DNA from: Bdellovibrionia bacterium
Lineage (GTDB): Bacteria; Bdellovibrionota; Bdellovibrionia; Bdellovibrionales; JAGQZY01
Direction of reading: 5' to 3'
DNA: 64,000 nt
Assembly: GCA_030427805.1 (NCBI GenBank)
Contig: JAUICP010000002.1
Span: 434,001 to 498,000 of the forward strand
Shown: one piece after another, positions 8,473 to 17,294 of the stretch
Position numbering within the stretch: the first letter of the stretch is position 1
Layout: each line of letters begins with the position of its first letter
The notes under the pieces: generated by a model
Seen by the model: only the letters and a program-made list of their open reading frames with translations
Database searches by the model: none
What the model was told of the DNA's origin: nothing
Made by a program: the position numbers and the translations under genes

Positions 8473-8898
8473 ATGAAATTATTCCGATATTTATATATGA
8501 AAAAATTGAAACATTCCCTAGTCATATTCTTTTTACTCGCACTCCCCTTCACCGCTTCTGGAAAACTCACCCAGATACAAAGCTGTGATCAACAAATGAA
8601 AGAATTAAATAAGAAGACATGGATTCCTCTTAAGAAAGGAAAGCTGAGAACCCGCCTCACTGGACAATTTCGATCCCAGGCGCAAAACATTCTCAAGGCT
8701 GATAAACCGCACCCGAAAGAAAAGTCCTACTCGACAAACAAATACTATAAACTCCTTTACCAGACCAAAGACAAAGAAAAGTTAGAACTCTATGTAACTA
8801 AAGATGGAGCGCTCATCGCCTACCGATATTCCACTCGTGTTAAGAAAAAAAGAAAGTGGAACAATAAATGCTATTTGAAAAATTTGGAGGCTCTGTAA
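8473..8898 (+). CDS. Small exported basic protein, family not recognised
   Basis: The frame opens inside the previous gene. The ATG at 8473 is chosen because GGGTGAAG lies upstream and the downstream hydrophobic stretch (SLVIFFLLALPFTASG) then forms a signal peptide. About 141 residues, Lys-rich, with two cysteines (SCDQQ near the mature N-terminus, NKCYL near the C-terminus) that could pair. Its TAA is directly followed by the GTG of the GH3 gene, so translation is probably coupled. Function unknown. Confidence 0.65.
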   Translation: MKLFRYLYMKKLKHSLVIFFLLALPFTASGKLTQIQSCDQQMKELNKKTWIPLKKGKLRTRLTGQFRSQAQNILKADKPHPKEKSYSTNKYYKLLYQTKDKEKLELYVTKDGALIAYRYSTRVKKKRKWNNKCYLKNLEAL

Positions 8899-10428
8899 GT
8901 GCTACCCCGATTTTTCGTTGCAATAGCAGTTTTAATTGGGGGTTTGACGGCTACAGCTCTTCCAGCTGATGGCTCCCATACAACTCGCTTGCGAGCGAGT
9001 GGAACACTTGGAATTGAAGAGGCGACCTGCCGAGACGTGGAATCAAAACTGGGACAACTATTTTTTATTAATGTCGACGGTTTCCAGTACGAGGGTGGAC
9101 CAATTCACCCAACTTATATTGAATTAGTTCGTGAGTTAAATATCGGCGGAGTTTACCCAAAGATTCAACCTTGGTTTAGTCAACAACAGATTCAACAAGA
9201 TATAGGACGCTTGCAGACTGCAACCGAATTACCCCTACTCATTGGAGTTGACCGAGGTGTTGTTACTAGTGGCGGCGAATCACCGGAGACGGCTATGACG
9301 GGCCTGGGGGCCGCTTCGGGCAGCTTTAGCAATGCGAATATGTACTCACCAGAATGCTTAAGACGAAGAGCTTTTATTGAAGCCTTTCTCCACCGAGCAG
9401 CGGGACTCAACTTGGCTCTCGGTCCAACCATTGAACGAAACGCCAGTGAAGTAGCAGCCTATGATGATCCCATTGGTTCAGAGTTCTTAGGTCAAGAGGC
9501 CAGCCAAGTCGAACCATATACGAGAATGATTTTTGAGGCCTTTAATGGCATGGGCGTCGGCACTACCATGAAGCATTTTCCATACACTCCTGAAACATTT
9601 GATTTGCACGACGAGTCTCGACAACTCAGTACTCCTAGAGAAGAAATAATGGAACGTCTTGAAATTTTTCGAAGAAGCGCACCTTACTCTCCATTAGCTA
9701 TGACAACCCATATTCGTGAATCAGAAATCGACGATTCTATTGTGACCTTCTCTGAAGAGTGGGTAAATATCTTAAGAAGAGATTTAAACTTTAACGGACT
9801 CGTCATGACCGACGGCCTTTTTATGATAAGAGATCCCCAGTCCCGGGCAGATGTTCTTGCCGGGCAATGGTCAGCAGAAGATGCTCAAGTTATTCCGAAC
9901 GATCACGAACATTCTATTTTTGCTGCTCGTTCAATCCTAGCTGGTCACGACTTAATAATATTAGAAAGTCACTCCGGCCACACTCGGGAAGTCTTTACCG
10001 ATCTTCATCGCATGGCATGCCAGGACTCACCGACCGGCAACCAGTTGCGAGCGAATATATTGAGATCTTATGAGCGCATTAGACAGTTCAAAGAAACGAA
10101 TCGAGCTGCCCTGAGACCTCAGGTCAATATCCCCGATGATCTTATTGAAACAGCAATTGCAGAAAGAGGTCATATCCGACCACAAGGTTCTGGGTGTCAA
10201 CTTGTTGAAATCCCAGAAGGTGCCAGTGAAGAGGGCAAGCAAATGCTCGAAGAACTCAATAAAACCATGCAAATGAATTGCAATCACAATTTCTGTACAG
10301 ACGATAGTGCATGGAACCAATTTCACTCTCGAGTCCAAGCCCTTGGCTTTCCGAGTATTCAGACTATTCCACAGCCAGCAACACCGGTTCCCACCGCCCC
10401 TGCAGAACCGGTTGTTAACGAAAACTAA
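8899..10428 (+). CDS. Exported GH3-family beta-N-acetylhexosaminidase (NagZ-like)
   Basis: A GTG start with GGAGG 10 bases upstream; 509 residues with a signal peptide. GH3 enzymes cleave beta-linked GlcNAc, often from peptidoglycan. Visible family features are LPLLIGVDRG (sugar pocket), MKHFP (Lys225-His226), the loop D235-x-H237 that matches the NagZ Asp-His catalytic dyad, and VMTDGL with the predicted nucleophile Asp305. The canonical KHFPGHG is altered to KHFPYTP. NagZ is normally cytosolic and about 340 residues; this one is exported and has an extra C-terminal region of about 100 residues ending in a Pro-rich tail. It closes the exported cluster that starts at 4614. Confidence 0.85.
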   Translation: MLPRFFVAIAVLIGGLTATALPADGSHTTRLRASGTLGIEEATCRDVESKLGQLFFINVDGFQYEGGPIHPTYIELVRELNIGGVYPKIQPWFSQQQIQQDIGRLQTATELPLLIGVDRGVVTSGGESPETAMTGLGAASGSFSNANMYSPECLRRRAFIEAFLHRAAGLNLALGPTIERNASEVAAYDDPIGSEFLGQEASQVEPYTRMIFEAFNGMGVGTTMKHFPYTPETFDLHDESRQLSTPREEIMERLEIFRRSAPYSPLAMTTHIRESEIDDSIVTFSEEWVNILRRDLNFNGLVMTDGLFMIRDPQSRADVLAGQWSAEDAQVIPNDHEHSIFAARSILAGHDLIILESHSGHTREVFTDLHRMACQDSPTGNQLRANILRSYERIRQFKETNRAALRPQVNIPDDLIETAIAERGHIRPQGSGCQLVEIPEGASEEGKQMLEELNKTMQMNCNHNFCTDDSAWNQFHSRVQALGFPSIQTIPQPATPVPTAPAEPVVNEN

Positions 10429-10595
10429 TTCCCATCTTGAAAAATGATTCCCATTCAACTCACCGAGACTTTCCCCAGAGGAATACCCGAGCCTTTCGAT
10501 ATTCTAAATGGTTAATTTAAGTCCATTTTTTACCCCTTTAGTTACATTTTTCATTCAAGTGCGAATTAAATGATGAATACAAACAGGGGGAACCT

Positions 10596-11087
10596 ATGAA
10601 CAAATTAATTTTAACGACTTTAATCCTGATCTTTTCACAATTCGCAGTGGCCCAAGCAACGCTTGAGCAAAAGGATCGAGCTGATGTGCTTACTCACTAC
10701 AACCTAGAGCAGACTCAACTCGGACTGAAAGGCTATGACCCGGTCGCCTATTTTACCGTGGATCGAGCCATTCCAGGAAATCAAAGTATCTCTACCAACT
10801 ACGGTGGTGTCGTTTACTATTTTTCTTCTCAAGAAAATCTTAATGAATTTGTTGCGAATCCACTTAAGTACGAGCCGACCTACGGTGGCTGGTGTGCGTG
10901 GGCCATGGCAAACAATGCCTACGCCGATATTGACCCTAAGCTTTACACTCGAAATGGCGATCGCATGCACTTTTTCATCAGCCGTGGAGCTAAGGCACGA
11001 TTTGATGCTCAACTACAAAGGCGTGAAGAAGCAGCCGACAATTTCTGGTTTTCAGAAACTGGCGAAGCACCACGAGGAATCCAGTAA
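10596..11087 (+). CDS. Exported YHS-domain protein
   Basis: A 163-residue protein with a signal peptide (to about VAQA) and one YHS-type domain: GLKGYDPVAYF, then GVVYYFSSQENLNEFVANPLKYEPTYGGWCAWA. YHS domains occur in metal-handling and redox proteins; the single Cys in GGWCAWA is the usual candidate ligand. A good GGGGGAAC ribosome-binding site precedes the ATG. The next gene, 30 bases downstream, encodes a haem-motif lipoprotein, which suggests a shared envelope redox role. Confidence 0.8.
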   Translation: MNKLILTTLILIFSQFAVAQATLEQKDRADVLTHYNLEQTQLGLKGYDPVAYFTVDRAIPGNQSISTNYGGVVYYFSSQENLNEFVANPLKYEPTYGGWCAWAMANNAYADIDPKLYTRNGDRMHFFISRGAKARFDAQLQRREEAADNFWFSETGEAPRGIQ

Positions 11088-11117
11088 ATATTCCTTAGAG
11101 AAAAATAGGACTAAACT

Positions 11118-12155
11118 ATGACTAGACCTCTCCATAAAATATTAAAATCGATGATCTTGATTTGTTTTGCAATGGGCCTCTCGGCATGTGGAAGGTATTT
11201 TAGTGAAGGCTCTAGTCATGACCCTATCCCTGAAATTTTTGAAAAACCCCAAACTGAAGCACTGGGATTTGCAGGTATCAAGTCCCAGGTTCTCGATAAA
11301 TACTGCATTAGCTGTCACACTGGTCGTCATCAGGTCTTTGAAAATTACCAAGTGGTTAAAGCTTCGGCAGGCAAAATACTCGCTCGAATTAACTCTCCTG
11401 GTCCCGGACGGATGCCGCCCCTCCAAGAGGGACTATTGCCGGATCTCGAAAAACAACTTCTCACAAATTGGATCGAGTCTGGAGCCCCTGAAACCTCAGA
11501 TGATTCCAGCACTCTTCCAAAGCCAAAAGTTTATATTTCATTTCAAGAGGTTAAAGATAAGGTTCTTAAACGCAACCGCTGCCTCACCTGCCACTCTCAA
11601 TACAAGGATTACACAACAACTCGAAATGATATTTCAGAAATTTTGGGGTCTATTTTATCTAAAAGTATGCCCTTTCCAGCAAAGCCTGGCGGAGAAGCCT
11701 TAGTCGTAAGTGATGGGCAAAAAGAGTTTCTTATGAAATGGATCAACCAAGGAATGGCTGAGTACAGCGATGGCTCTTCGTATTTGAAAACGACAACTGA
11801 ACTAAAACCCAACTGGCTTTCATTGCGAAACCAAGTCTTGGGCCCGAAGTGTATTCTCTGCCACAACTCTTTCGGACTAAGAAGTCGCGGTATAGATATG
11901 AGCACCTACCAAGCCCTTCTCGGGTGGGCTCAGGCGAATCCGATACTTTTCAACAAAGAAGATCCCCACGAAAGTCACTTTATTGGTGCTTTGATCGGAA
12001 GAGTCGACGAAGATGAATTCTTCTTTGATCCTATGCCTCTTAATATATCAGCTGACGATGTAAAAAAAGAAATTCCACCGGCAACCGAAGAGGAAATTAA
12101 AGTGATAAAAGAGTGGATTCGACTTGGCCTTCCCTACTCAGAAGACGACATCTAA
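11118..12155 (+). CDS. Lipoprotein with three c-type haem motifs
   Basis: A 345-residue protein with a lipoprotein signal (LSACG lipobox near residue 24). It carries three CxxCH motifs, CISCH, CLTCH and CILCH, each heading a similar module of about 100 residues with RMPP/SMPFPA/DPMPLN as candidate distal methionines. This looks like a triplicated planctomycete-type cytochrome c domain. It probably carries electrons at the periplasmic face of a membrane. It follows the YHS gene closely and the two likely form an operon. Confidence 0.82.
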   Translation: MTRPLHKILKSMILICFAMGLSACGRYFSEGSSHDPIPEIFEKPQTEALGFAGIKSQVLDKYCISCHTGRHQVFENYQVVKASAGKILARINSPGPGRMPPLQEGLLPDLEKQLLTNWIESGAPETSDDSSTLPKPKVYISFQEVKDKVLKRNRCLTCHSQYKDYTTTRNDISEILGSILSKSMPFPAKPGGEALVVSDGQKEFLMKWINQGMAEYSDGSSYLKTTTELKPNWLSLRNQVLGPKCILCHNSFGLRSRGIDMSTYQALLGWAQANPILFNKEDPHESHFIGALIGRVDEDEFFFDPMPLNISADDVKKEIPPATEEEIKVIKEWIRLGLPYSEDDI

Positions 12156-12194
12156 TCCACTCCCATATCGAAGTACTCCTGACAGTGGTAATAC

Positions 12195-12737
12195 TTAAAG
12201 CTCATCTAAAATCACGTGCTCAACTTCACCACCACCGGCTCGCAGCTCCGCAACCTCCGCGGCAAACTCTTCTTCAAGATCAGCCCGAAGAACCTCTTCG
12301 CCGTTTTCGTCGAACATATAGGTTTCATAGTGTTCTAGAAGTGCCGCTGTTTTAGGATGACTCACAAGAATATCAAACTTCTCTTGCTCACTGAGCTCGG
12401 GTAAGTCTCTATCGTAAGCTCGAGACTTCATAGCTCGTTCGATGGCTTTCATACATGAGCTGTGGTCATGATCTTCAGCTCGCTCTTCATCGATAGAAGC
12501 AATTTCGCGAGATGGATCCAATTCGGAGTTTTCAACAGCTTTTTCAAGATTCTGATTGCCTTCTACGTGCTCCACGAGCGGTTTTATTTCATCGACGTGA
12601 GGTTTAAGAGCTACCAAATGAGGAACTGAAGGCTTGGCCTGAGATGGCCCAACCTCCATAGCTTTTCTAGCGGATACACCGACAAAAAGAACCACCAAAA
12701 CAGTAAATGACAGGTTTCTAACTTGATTAGAATTCAT
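12195..12737 (-). CDS. Acidic protein with N-terminal signal/anchor, downstream of the metzincin
   Basis: 180 residues. One N-terminal hydrophobic segment (LSFTVLVVLFVGVSA) acts as signal or anchor, followed by an acidic, His- and Glu-rich chain (ERAEDHDHSSCMKAIERAM) and a C-terminal Glu-rich helix. Its start lies 11 bases inside the upstream protease gene, so the two are translationally coupled. It may be an inhibitor, chaperone or partner of that protease; this is inferred only from the overlap. Confidence 0.65.
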   Translation of the reverse strand: MNSNQVRNLSFTVLVVLFVGVSARKAMEVGPSQAKPSVPHLVALKPHVDEIKPLVEHVEGNQNLEKAVENSELDPSREIASIDEERAEDHDHSSCMKAIERAMKSRAYDRDLPELSEQEKFDILVSHPKTAALLEHYETYMFDENGEEVLRADLEEEFAAEVAELRAGGGEVEHVILDEL

Positions 12738-13809
12738 ATCGCACCGACGTTGAATTGGTTCGAGAAGTCACTGAATTATAGAACCAAGAATGACCATCTG
12801 AACGGTTTAAGAAGTTCTCAGTACAAAGACTCGATTGCTTTTCTGGGTCTGTCGTACAGTGCCTGAGTCCAAAGACATGTCCAAGCTCATGCATGAAAAT
12901 ACCTCGGGCCGTACACTTGGTATCCTTATCGAAGCTATAGTCTTTTTTGTGCATGTCCGAACAGGACTTCATTACAAAGACTGTATTTGGTTGATTAATC
13001 CATGCAACTCCACCGGAGTCATTGGCATTTGGACTAGAAATAGCCGCTGTTAAAACACTGCTATCTCTTCTCGAAGCATAATAATCAAGGAGCGACTTTT
13101 GTGATTTATTGTAGAGAGTATCATTTTTTACAATTTGATCCCCCGGACGCTCAAAGTTTAAAACACTATTGATCGATAGTCGTGCTTGCTTGAGCACATT
13201 GGAACGAAATGATGCTCCGTCGGTCCAAAGTTGATTCCCCTTACCATTACTTTTTGTATGGAGTAAAAACTTCACTTTCGCATAGGTTTTAGGAGCCGGC
13301 TGAATTTTATTGCGATCGGCAGTGGAAATTGGAGTTTTACTTCCTATTTTTTCTAGCTGATCAAAAAAGAAAGAACGAAGTTCTTGGTAGGAATTCGTTG
13401 TCTTTGCCTGACCTCCGTTAACTTGAATATACAACGATGAGCTCTTATAGGATGAGCCCGTAATCTTAAAGTAAACGTAAAGACTATTACCCAAACACAA
13501 TCCCGCATGCCCCTTCAAGTCACAATACATATTGTATATTTTGAAGAGATGAGTACCAAAGTTGAGATCTGTTCTATTTATTGGCTTATTTGTCCAATAG
13601 GTGACGTAGTTCTGATGACCATAGAAATACATTGGATTTCCCGTGGCAGCGCCAGAGTCGTGAATCTTCTTCATAAAATTATCGATTTCTTTAACATGCT
13701 GACTGGCAGACTTCTTTGGACTTCCAGCATTACTGAGTGCAAATGCGGGTGAACAAAGACATACAAGTAGACAAGTGCCGATGATTCGGCGAACAAAAGA
13801 AACAACCAT
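12727..13809 (-). CDS. Exported metzincin-like zinc protease
   Basis: A 360-residue protein with a signal peptide (to PAFA). The zinc motif HELGHVFGLRH fits HExxHxxGxxH of metzincins (matrixin/pappalysin-like), preceded by CTARGIFM. After the third His the chain runs about 50 residues without any Met, so the Met-turn that defines metzincins is not visible. Several Cys residues (SLC, HC, CTA, SCSD) suggest disulfides. It likely cleaves proteins outside the cytoplasm. The downstream overlapping gene may encode its partner. Confidence 0.82.
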   Translation of the reverse strand: MVVSFVRRIIGTCLLVCLCSPAFALSNAGSPKKSASQHVKEIDNFMKKIHDSGAATGNPMYFYGHQNYVTYWTNKPINRTDLNFGTHLFKIYNMYCDLKGHAGLCLGNSLYVYFKITGSSYKSSSLYIQVNGGQAKTTNSYQELRSFFFDQLEKIGSKTPISTADRNKIQPAPKTYAKVKFLLHTKSNGKGNQLWTDGASFRSNVLKQARLSINSVLNFERPGDQIVKNDTLYNKSQKSLLDYYASRRDSSVLTAAISSPNANDSGGVAWINQPNTVFVMKSCSDMHKKDYSFDKDTKCTARGIFMHELGHVFGLRHCTTDPEKQSSLCTENFLNRSDGHSWFYNSVTSRTNSTSVRYEF

Positions 13810-14046
13810 AAATTTCCCATTTTTCAGAAAGCCATTTCAATACCCCTATTGAAATAACTTTTTTCCCCCGACATAGAACGCTGCAGTTTGCAGACCGGCC
13901 CATTGTTGATTGAATTAGGATTCGACTGATTAAGGTTTTACAACTGTAAAATCACTGAACAAATTCAATGATTTAGGTTATTTAAGAAATTTCGAAACTT
14001 TTAAACTTGTGAGGTGTTCCAGTGTTATGGGGTTTTTATTTCGAAT

Positions 14047-14097
14047 AAAAAATCTAAAAACAAGAGCCCCCAAGGTTTAATTGGGGGCATAGATTTT
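14047..14097 (-). terminator. Intrinsic terminator of the DUF4214 gene
   Basis: On the minus strand GCCCCCAA...TTGGGGGC (8-bp stem, 7-base loop) is followed by T-rich sequence, and an outer AAAATCTA/TAGATTTT pair extends the stem. It overlaps the stop codon of the gene at 14096. The remainder of the 13810-14046 gap shows nothing I can name. Confidence 0.8.
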
Positions 14098-14842
14098 ACT
14101 GGTACCACTGCGGGGTTGAATTGACCTCATCAAAAATTTCTTCGGCCCAAGCCCTTCGGTTGGCATTGATAAGAACTGCCGTTTGATCATTACCTTGGGC
14201 TCCGTGAAGGAGGTCCGATTCAAACTGGATATTCGCAGAAAACTGACTTGCTCGATTGTACTGAGTTAACCAGTAGTCCAAACCCGCTGGCTCTGCATTT
14301 CTACCGAAATAAAGCAAATACATGGCATTGATATACTCTTCCCGCAAAAAGTTGGGGAAGGTTCTATCAGCGTCTCTAATTAAATCGATGGCTTCATTGA
14401 TTTTATTGTCGTTATTGATGGACTTGGCCCTATCCCCATTTGCAACATTTGAGTTAATGACTATATCGGCCAATACACTGATCCGAGATTCACTGTCGTT
14501 ACCACGATTGACAATTTGTTGAACCCAGTAATCGAGACCAGCTTGCTCAGCATCTCTTTCGAAAAAGAATTGATAGGCGTCATTGACCACTTTTTGATTA
14601 CCTGTGAGGGCAACGGGAGTCGGTGTCGGCGTCGGGCTTGGAGTGGGCGTAGGAGTCGGTGTCGGACTTGGAGAGTTGTTGCCGTTGTCAGACTCTGGCT
14701 CGCTCGGAATAGTTCCTCCTCGGTTACCAGACTCTCTATCTGTATTAACATTCTTCTTTGTTGGTAATCGATTACTGGATTGAGAACAATTCACAGAAAA
14801 AATAAGTGCGATGGTCATCGCAAAAACGAAACTAAGCTTCAT
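14096..14842 (-). CDS. DUF4214-type lipoprotein with Pro-Thr linker
   Basis: The ATG at 14842 is chosen over 14956 because a GGGGGG ribosome-binding patch precedes it and it starts the signal peptide. A lipobox-like FSVNCS is followed by a Ser/Pro/Thr linker (PTPTPTPSP), then two DUF4214-like units: YQFFFERDAEQAGLDYWVQQ and YLLYFGRNAEPAGLDYWLTQ. DUF4214 modules occur in secreted and surface proteins, often with S-layer or RTX proteins. An anchored surface role is likely; the ligand is unknown. Confidence 0.8.
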   Translation of the reverse strand: MKLSFVFAMTIALIFSVNCSQSSNRLPTKKNVNTDRESGNRGGTIPSEPESDNGNNSPSPTPTPTPTPSPTPTPTPVALTGNQKVVNDAYQFFFERDAEQAGLDYWVQQIVNRGNDSESRISVLADIVINSNVANGDRAKSINNDNKINEAIDLIRDADRTFPNFLREEYINAMYLLYFGRNAEPAGLDYWLTQYNRASQFSANIQFESDLLHGAQGNDQTAVLINANRRAWAEEIFDEVNSTPQWYQ

Positions 14843-15006
14843 TCGGCCCCCCAATTTAATTAACTTTTTCAAACCACCCAGTGACAATAAAGAGCAAGGC
14901 CTATTCCATAGTTTTACAGCTGAGAACTCAAATATTTCGATCTGAGACTCATTCACTGTATAAACGGTTTCTATTTGAGTTGATGATTTGCGACTGTATT
15001 AAAGAT

Positions 15007-15249
15007 CTACGTATTATCTTGAGACGGTATAAGTCGAAAGCGATCGACTGTTTTTCCATCCAACTCCAGGGTTTCAAGGAACATTTCTTTGGGTCGCACC
15101 CAGAGGGGACCCAATTCACTTTTGTAGAGAGTTTTGTAAAGCACCATTTCTTCAAGAGTTTCACTATGTCTCACCACATCGATAACCTCATAGCGCTTAC
15201 CTTTATAGTGCTCGTAAATCCCACCCAATTTTAAGTCTTTATTTGCCAT
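15007..15249 (-). CDS. DUF1653 domain protein
   Basis: 80 residues covering one complete DUF1653 domain: GGIYEHYKGKRYEVIDVVRHSETLEEMVLYK...LWVRPKEMF...DRFRLI. These small cytosolic proteins are widespread and functionally uncharacterised. It sits alone between the DUF4214 gene and the tRNA. Confidence 0.9.
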   Translation of the reverse strand: MANKDLKLGGIYEHYKGKRYEVIDVVRHSETLEEMVLYKTLYKSELGPLWVRPKEMFLETLELDGKTVDRFRLIPSQDNT

Positions 15250-15422
15250 GGAATTAGGAGTACTCCAAAGCTCAATTCATAGCAAGGCCCCCCCTCTCAC
15301 AAAGAGAAACGAGTGAATTTGATTTTTATGAGGTGAGAGGTGAAGGGAGTGTGGACCAAGCCACATGACCGAACCCGAACCGAAATATAGAATTAAATTC
15401 ACGAAGTTTATCTGAAGTGAGA

Positions 15423-15507
15423 TGGTGCCCGCGGAGGGAGTCGAACCCCCACGCCTTGCGGCACTAGATCCTAAGTCTAGCGTGTCTGCCAATTCCACCA
15501 CGCGGGC
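15423..15507 (-). tRNA. tRNA-Leu (anticodon UAG), CCA encoded
   Basis: Cloverleaf on the minus strand: acceptor GCCCGCG/CGCGGGC, D-arm in GGTGGAATTGGCAGACAC, anticodon stem CTAGA/TCTAG with loop CTTAGGA giving anticodon TAG, a long class II variable arm (TGCCGCAAGGCG), T-loop GGTTCGACTCC, discriminator A and genomic CCA. Length 85. Confidence 0.96.
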
Positions 15508-15572
15508 AATGCAAATGAGCCACTAGTTGTAAGGGAAAATTGCCTGCAGATCAATGATTCTTTGAGTGGAAT

Positions 15573-15603
15573 AAAAAAAAGCAGCGACTTTTTATCGCTG
15601 CTT
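15573..15603 (-). terminator. Intrinsic terminator of gcvTH
   Basis: AAGCAGCGA-CTTTTTA-TCGCTGCTT hairpin; read on the minus strand it is followed by a run of eight T. It lies 30 bases after the gcvH stop. Confidence 0.9.
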
Positions 15604-15632
15604 ATTTAAAACCCTGATTTTATTTAAGAACT

Positions 15633-16019
15633 CTAGTTACCAATGAGCTTCTTATAATCGACTGATTTCATGAGATTGGCGAGTTCTTTCTCAGTTTCCA
15701 TCTCTATACGAATCATCCAGCCTTGGTTCATTTGATCGTCATTCAAAATATTGAGGTCGTTTTCAAGCTCCGAATTGACCTCAATAACAGTACCAGAAAC
15801 GGGAGCAATTAAATCGCTCATGGCCTTTGTACTTTCAACCACGCCAAAAGCTTCGTTTTGCGTGACCTTTTGGCCCTCTTCAGGAAGCTCAATATAAACG
15901 ATTTCACCGAGTTGATCGTGGGCGAACTCAGTAATCCCAACAGTTACGATATTCTCGTCAACTTGGGCCCATTCATGATCTTTTGTATAATAATTTTCTT
16001 CTGGTATATGAAATCCCAT
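15633..16019 (-). CDS. gcvH: Glycine cleavage system H protein
   Basis: 128 residues, the usual size. GcvH carries the lipoyl arm that shuttles the aminomethyl group between the P, T and L proteins. The lipoylation site is Lys65 in VESTKAMSDL, preceded by GVVE and followed by the conserved PVSG turn. A ribosome-binding GAGGGAA precedes the ATG. The gene lies 11 bases after gcvT, and a terminator follows. The glycine dehydrogenase gene gcvP is not in the window. Confidence 0.97.
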   Translation of the reverse strand: MGFHIPEENYYTKDHEWAQVDENIVTVGITEFAHDQLGEIVYIELPEEGQKVTQNEAFGVVESTKAMSDLIAPVSGTVIEVNSELENDLNILNDDQMNQGWMIRIEMETEKELANLMKSVDYKKLIGN

Positions 16020-16030
16020 TTTTCCCTCAA

Positions 16031-17119
16031 CTATACGAAAGGAGTTTTAACGACCTTAGCCTTAACTTTCCGAGAGCGAATTTCAACATAAAATTCGCTA
16101 CCCACCTCACTGTGACCCGCGTCAATGTAGGCGATGCCGATGGGGCGATCCAGAGAAGGCGACATTGTCCCACTAGTTACCTTGCCGATTTCCTGATTGT
16201 CAAAGGAAATCAAGGAGTAACCGGTTCTGGGTACCCCCTTTTCGATCAGTTCAAAGCCAATCATTTTCTGCTTAATTCCAGCTTCTTTTTCCGCCAGGAC
16301 TTTATCCCTCCCGAGGAAGTCTTTGGCTTTTGGTTTTGTAACCCAACCGAGCCCGGCCGAATAGGGATTGGTCGAATCCGTAAGTTCCTGCCCGTAGAGA
16401 GGAAACTTCTTTTCGAGGCGCAAGGTATCTCGAGCCCCCAATCCACAGGCAATCAGGTCTTCAGATTTACCGGCCTCAAGAAGGTCTTCCCAAAGATTCA
16501 AAGTCTGATCCCATTTTACAAAAATCTCCACTCCATCTTCGCCTGTATAGCCCGTTCGAGCGATCATACTCGGAGTTCCTTTATAGGGAGTCGGCATGAC
16601 GTAAAATCCAGCCAGATCTTTGACTTCATCACCGTAAACCCGCGCTAAGATTTCCATGGCCTTGGGACCTTGAAGAGCGATTTGCCCCCACTCTGAACTC
16701 ACATTGCGAAGCTCTGCCCCTTTATTATGTTGCTGAATAAACTCCCAGTCCTTAGCTTCGTTGGCCGCATTCACACACAGAAGAAACTTGGTATGATTTT
16801 TATCTAAGCAATAAACGATCATATCATCGACGATTCCGCCATCGGGATTCATGAGCAAAGTGTATTGCGCTTGGTATTCCTTGAGTTTTGAAACATCGTT
16901 GCTCGTCAGCCACTGAAGGGTTTCTAAAGCCTTGGGACCTTCAACAAGAATTTCTCCCATGTGAGAGACATCAAAAAGCCCAGCGCGCTCGCGAACCGCC
17001 TGGTGTTCGTTTTTAATTCCTACGTACTGCACGGGCATCTGCCAACCAGCAAAATCAACGATTCGCCCCTGGTGATCTTTATGCCATTGATATAGTGGGG
17101 TCCTTTTAGAGTCTGACAC
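16031..17119 (-). CDS. gcvT: Aminomethyltransferase (glycine cleavage T protein)
   Basis: GcvT transfers the one-carbon unit from the H protein arm to tetrahydrofolate, releasing ammonia. About 362 residues with family signatures [45 protein letters not shown] and the C-terminal barrel with [11 protein letters not shown]. The start is taken as GTG at 17119, 5-6 bases after AAGGAG; the GTG at 17125 is too close to it. Forms an operon with gcvH. The upstream 169-base gap (17126-17294) shows no glycine riboswitch I can recognise. Confidence 0.95.
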   Translation of the reverse strand: MSDSKRTPLYQWHKDHQGRIVDFAGWQMPVQYVGIKNEHQAVRERAGLFDVSHMGEILVEGPKALETLQWLTSNDVSKLKEYQAQYTLLMNPDGGIVDDMIVYCLDKNHTKFLLCVNAANEAKDWEFIQQHNKGAELRNVSSEWGQIALQGPKAMEILARVYGDEVKDLAGFYVMPTPYKGTPSMIARTGYTGEDGVEIFVKWDQTLNLWEDLLEAGKSEDLIACGLGARDTLRLEKKFPLYGQELTDSTNPYSAGLGWVTKPKAKDFLGRDKVLAEKEAGIKQKMIGFELIEKGVPRTGYSLISFDNQEIGKVTSGTMSPSLDRPIGIAYIDAGHSEVGSEFYVEIRSRKVKAKVVKTPFV

Positions 17120-17294
17120 GGCCACTCCTTTTCCTTATTACGAAAGCCTCTTGCAGGCTAGATCCAGCAAAATAAGGCAAACTTAGGCCCGAAAAAGGGT
17201 TTCGACAAGGGCAATTCCCCGGTTGTGGCTGCGTTGCGCTAAAATCCAACAGAGAGCCCAACAGATCATTGCCACTAAACAAGTTGAAGACTCC

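Noticed and set aside
15277-15501. Open frame beginning MVELADTLDLGSS
   Set aside because: It is the translation of the tRNA-Leu gene and its flank, a known annotation artefact.
15423-15507. tRNA-Leu as an integration site
   Set aside because: No integrase, direct repeat of the tRNA 3' end or change in gene content beside it was seen.
17126-17294. Possible glycine riboswitch before gcvT
   Set aside because: I looked for the tandem aptamer pattern and conserved cores and could not find them.
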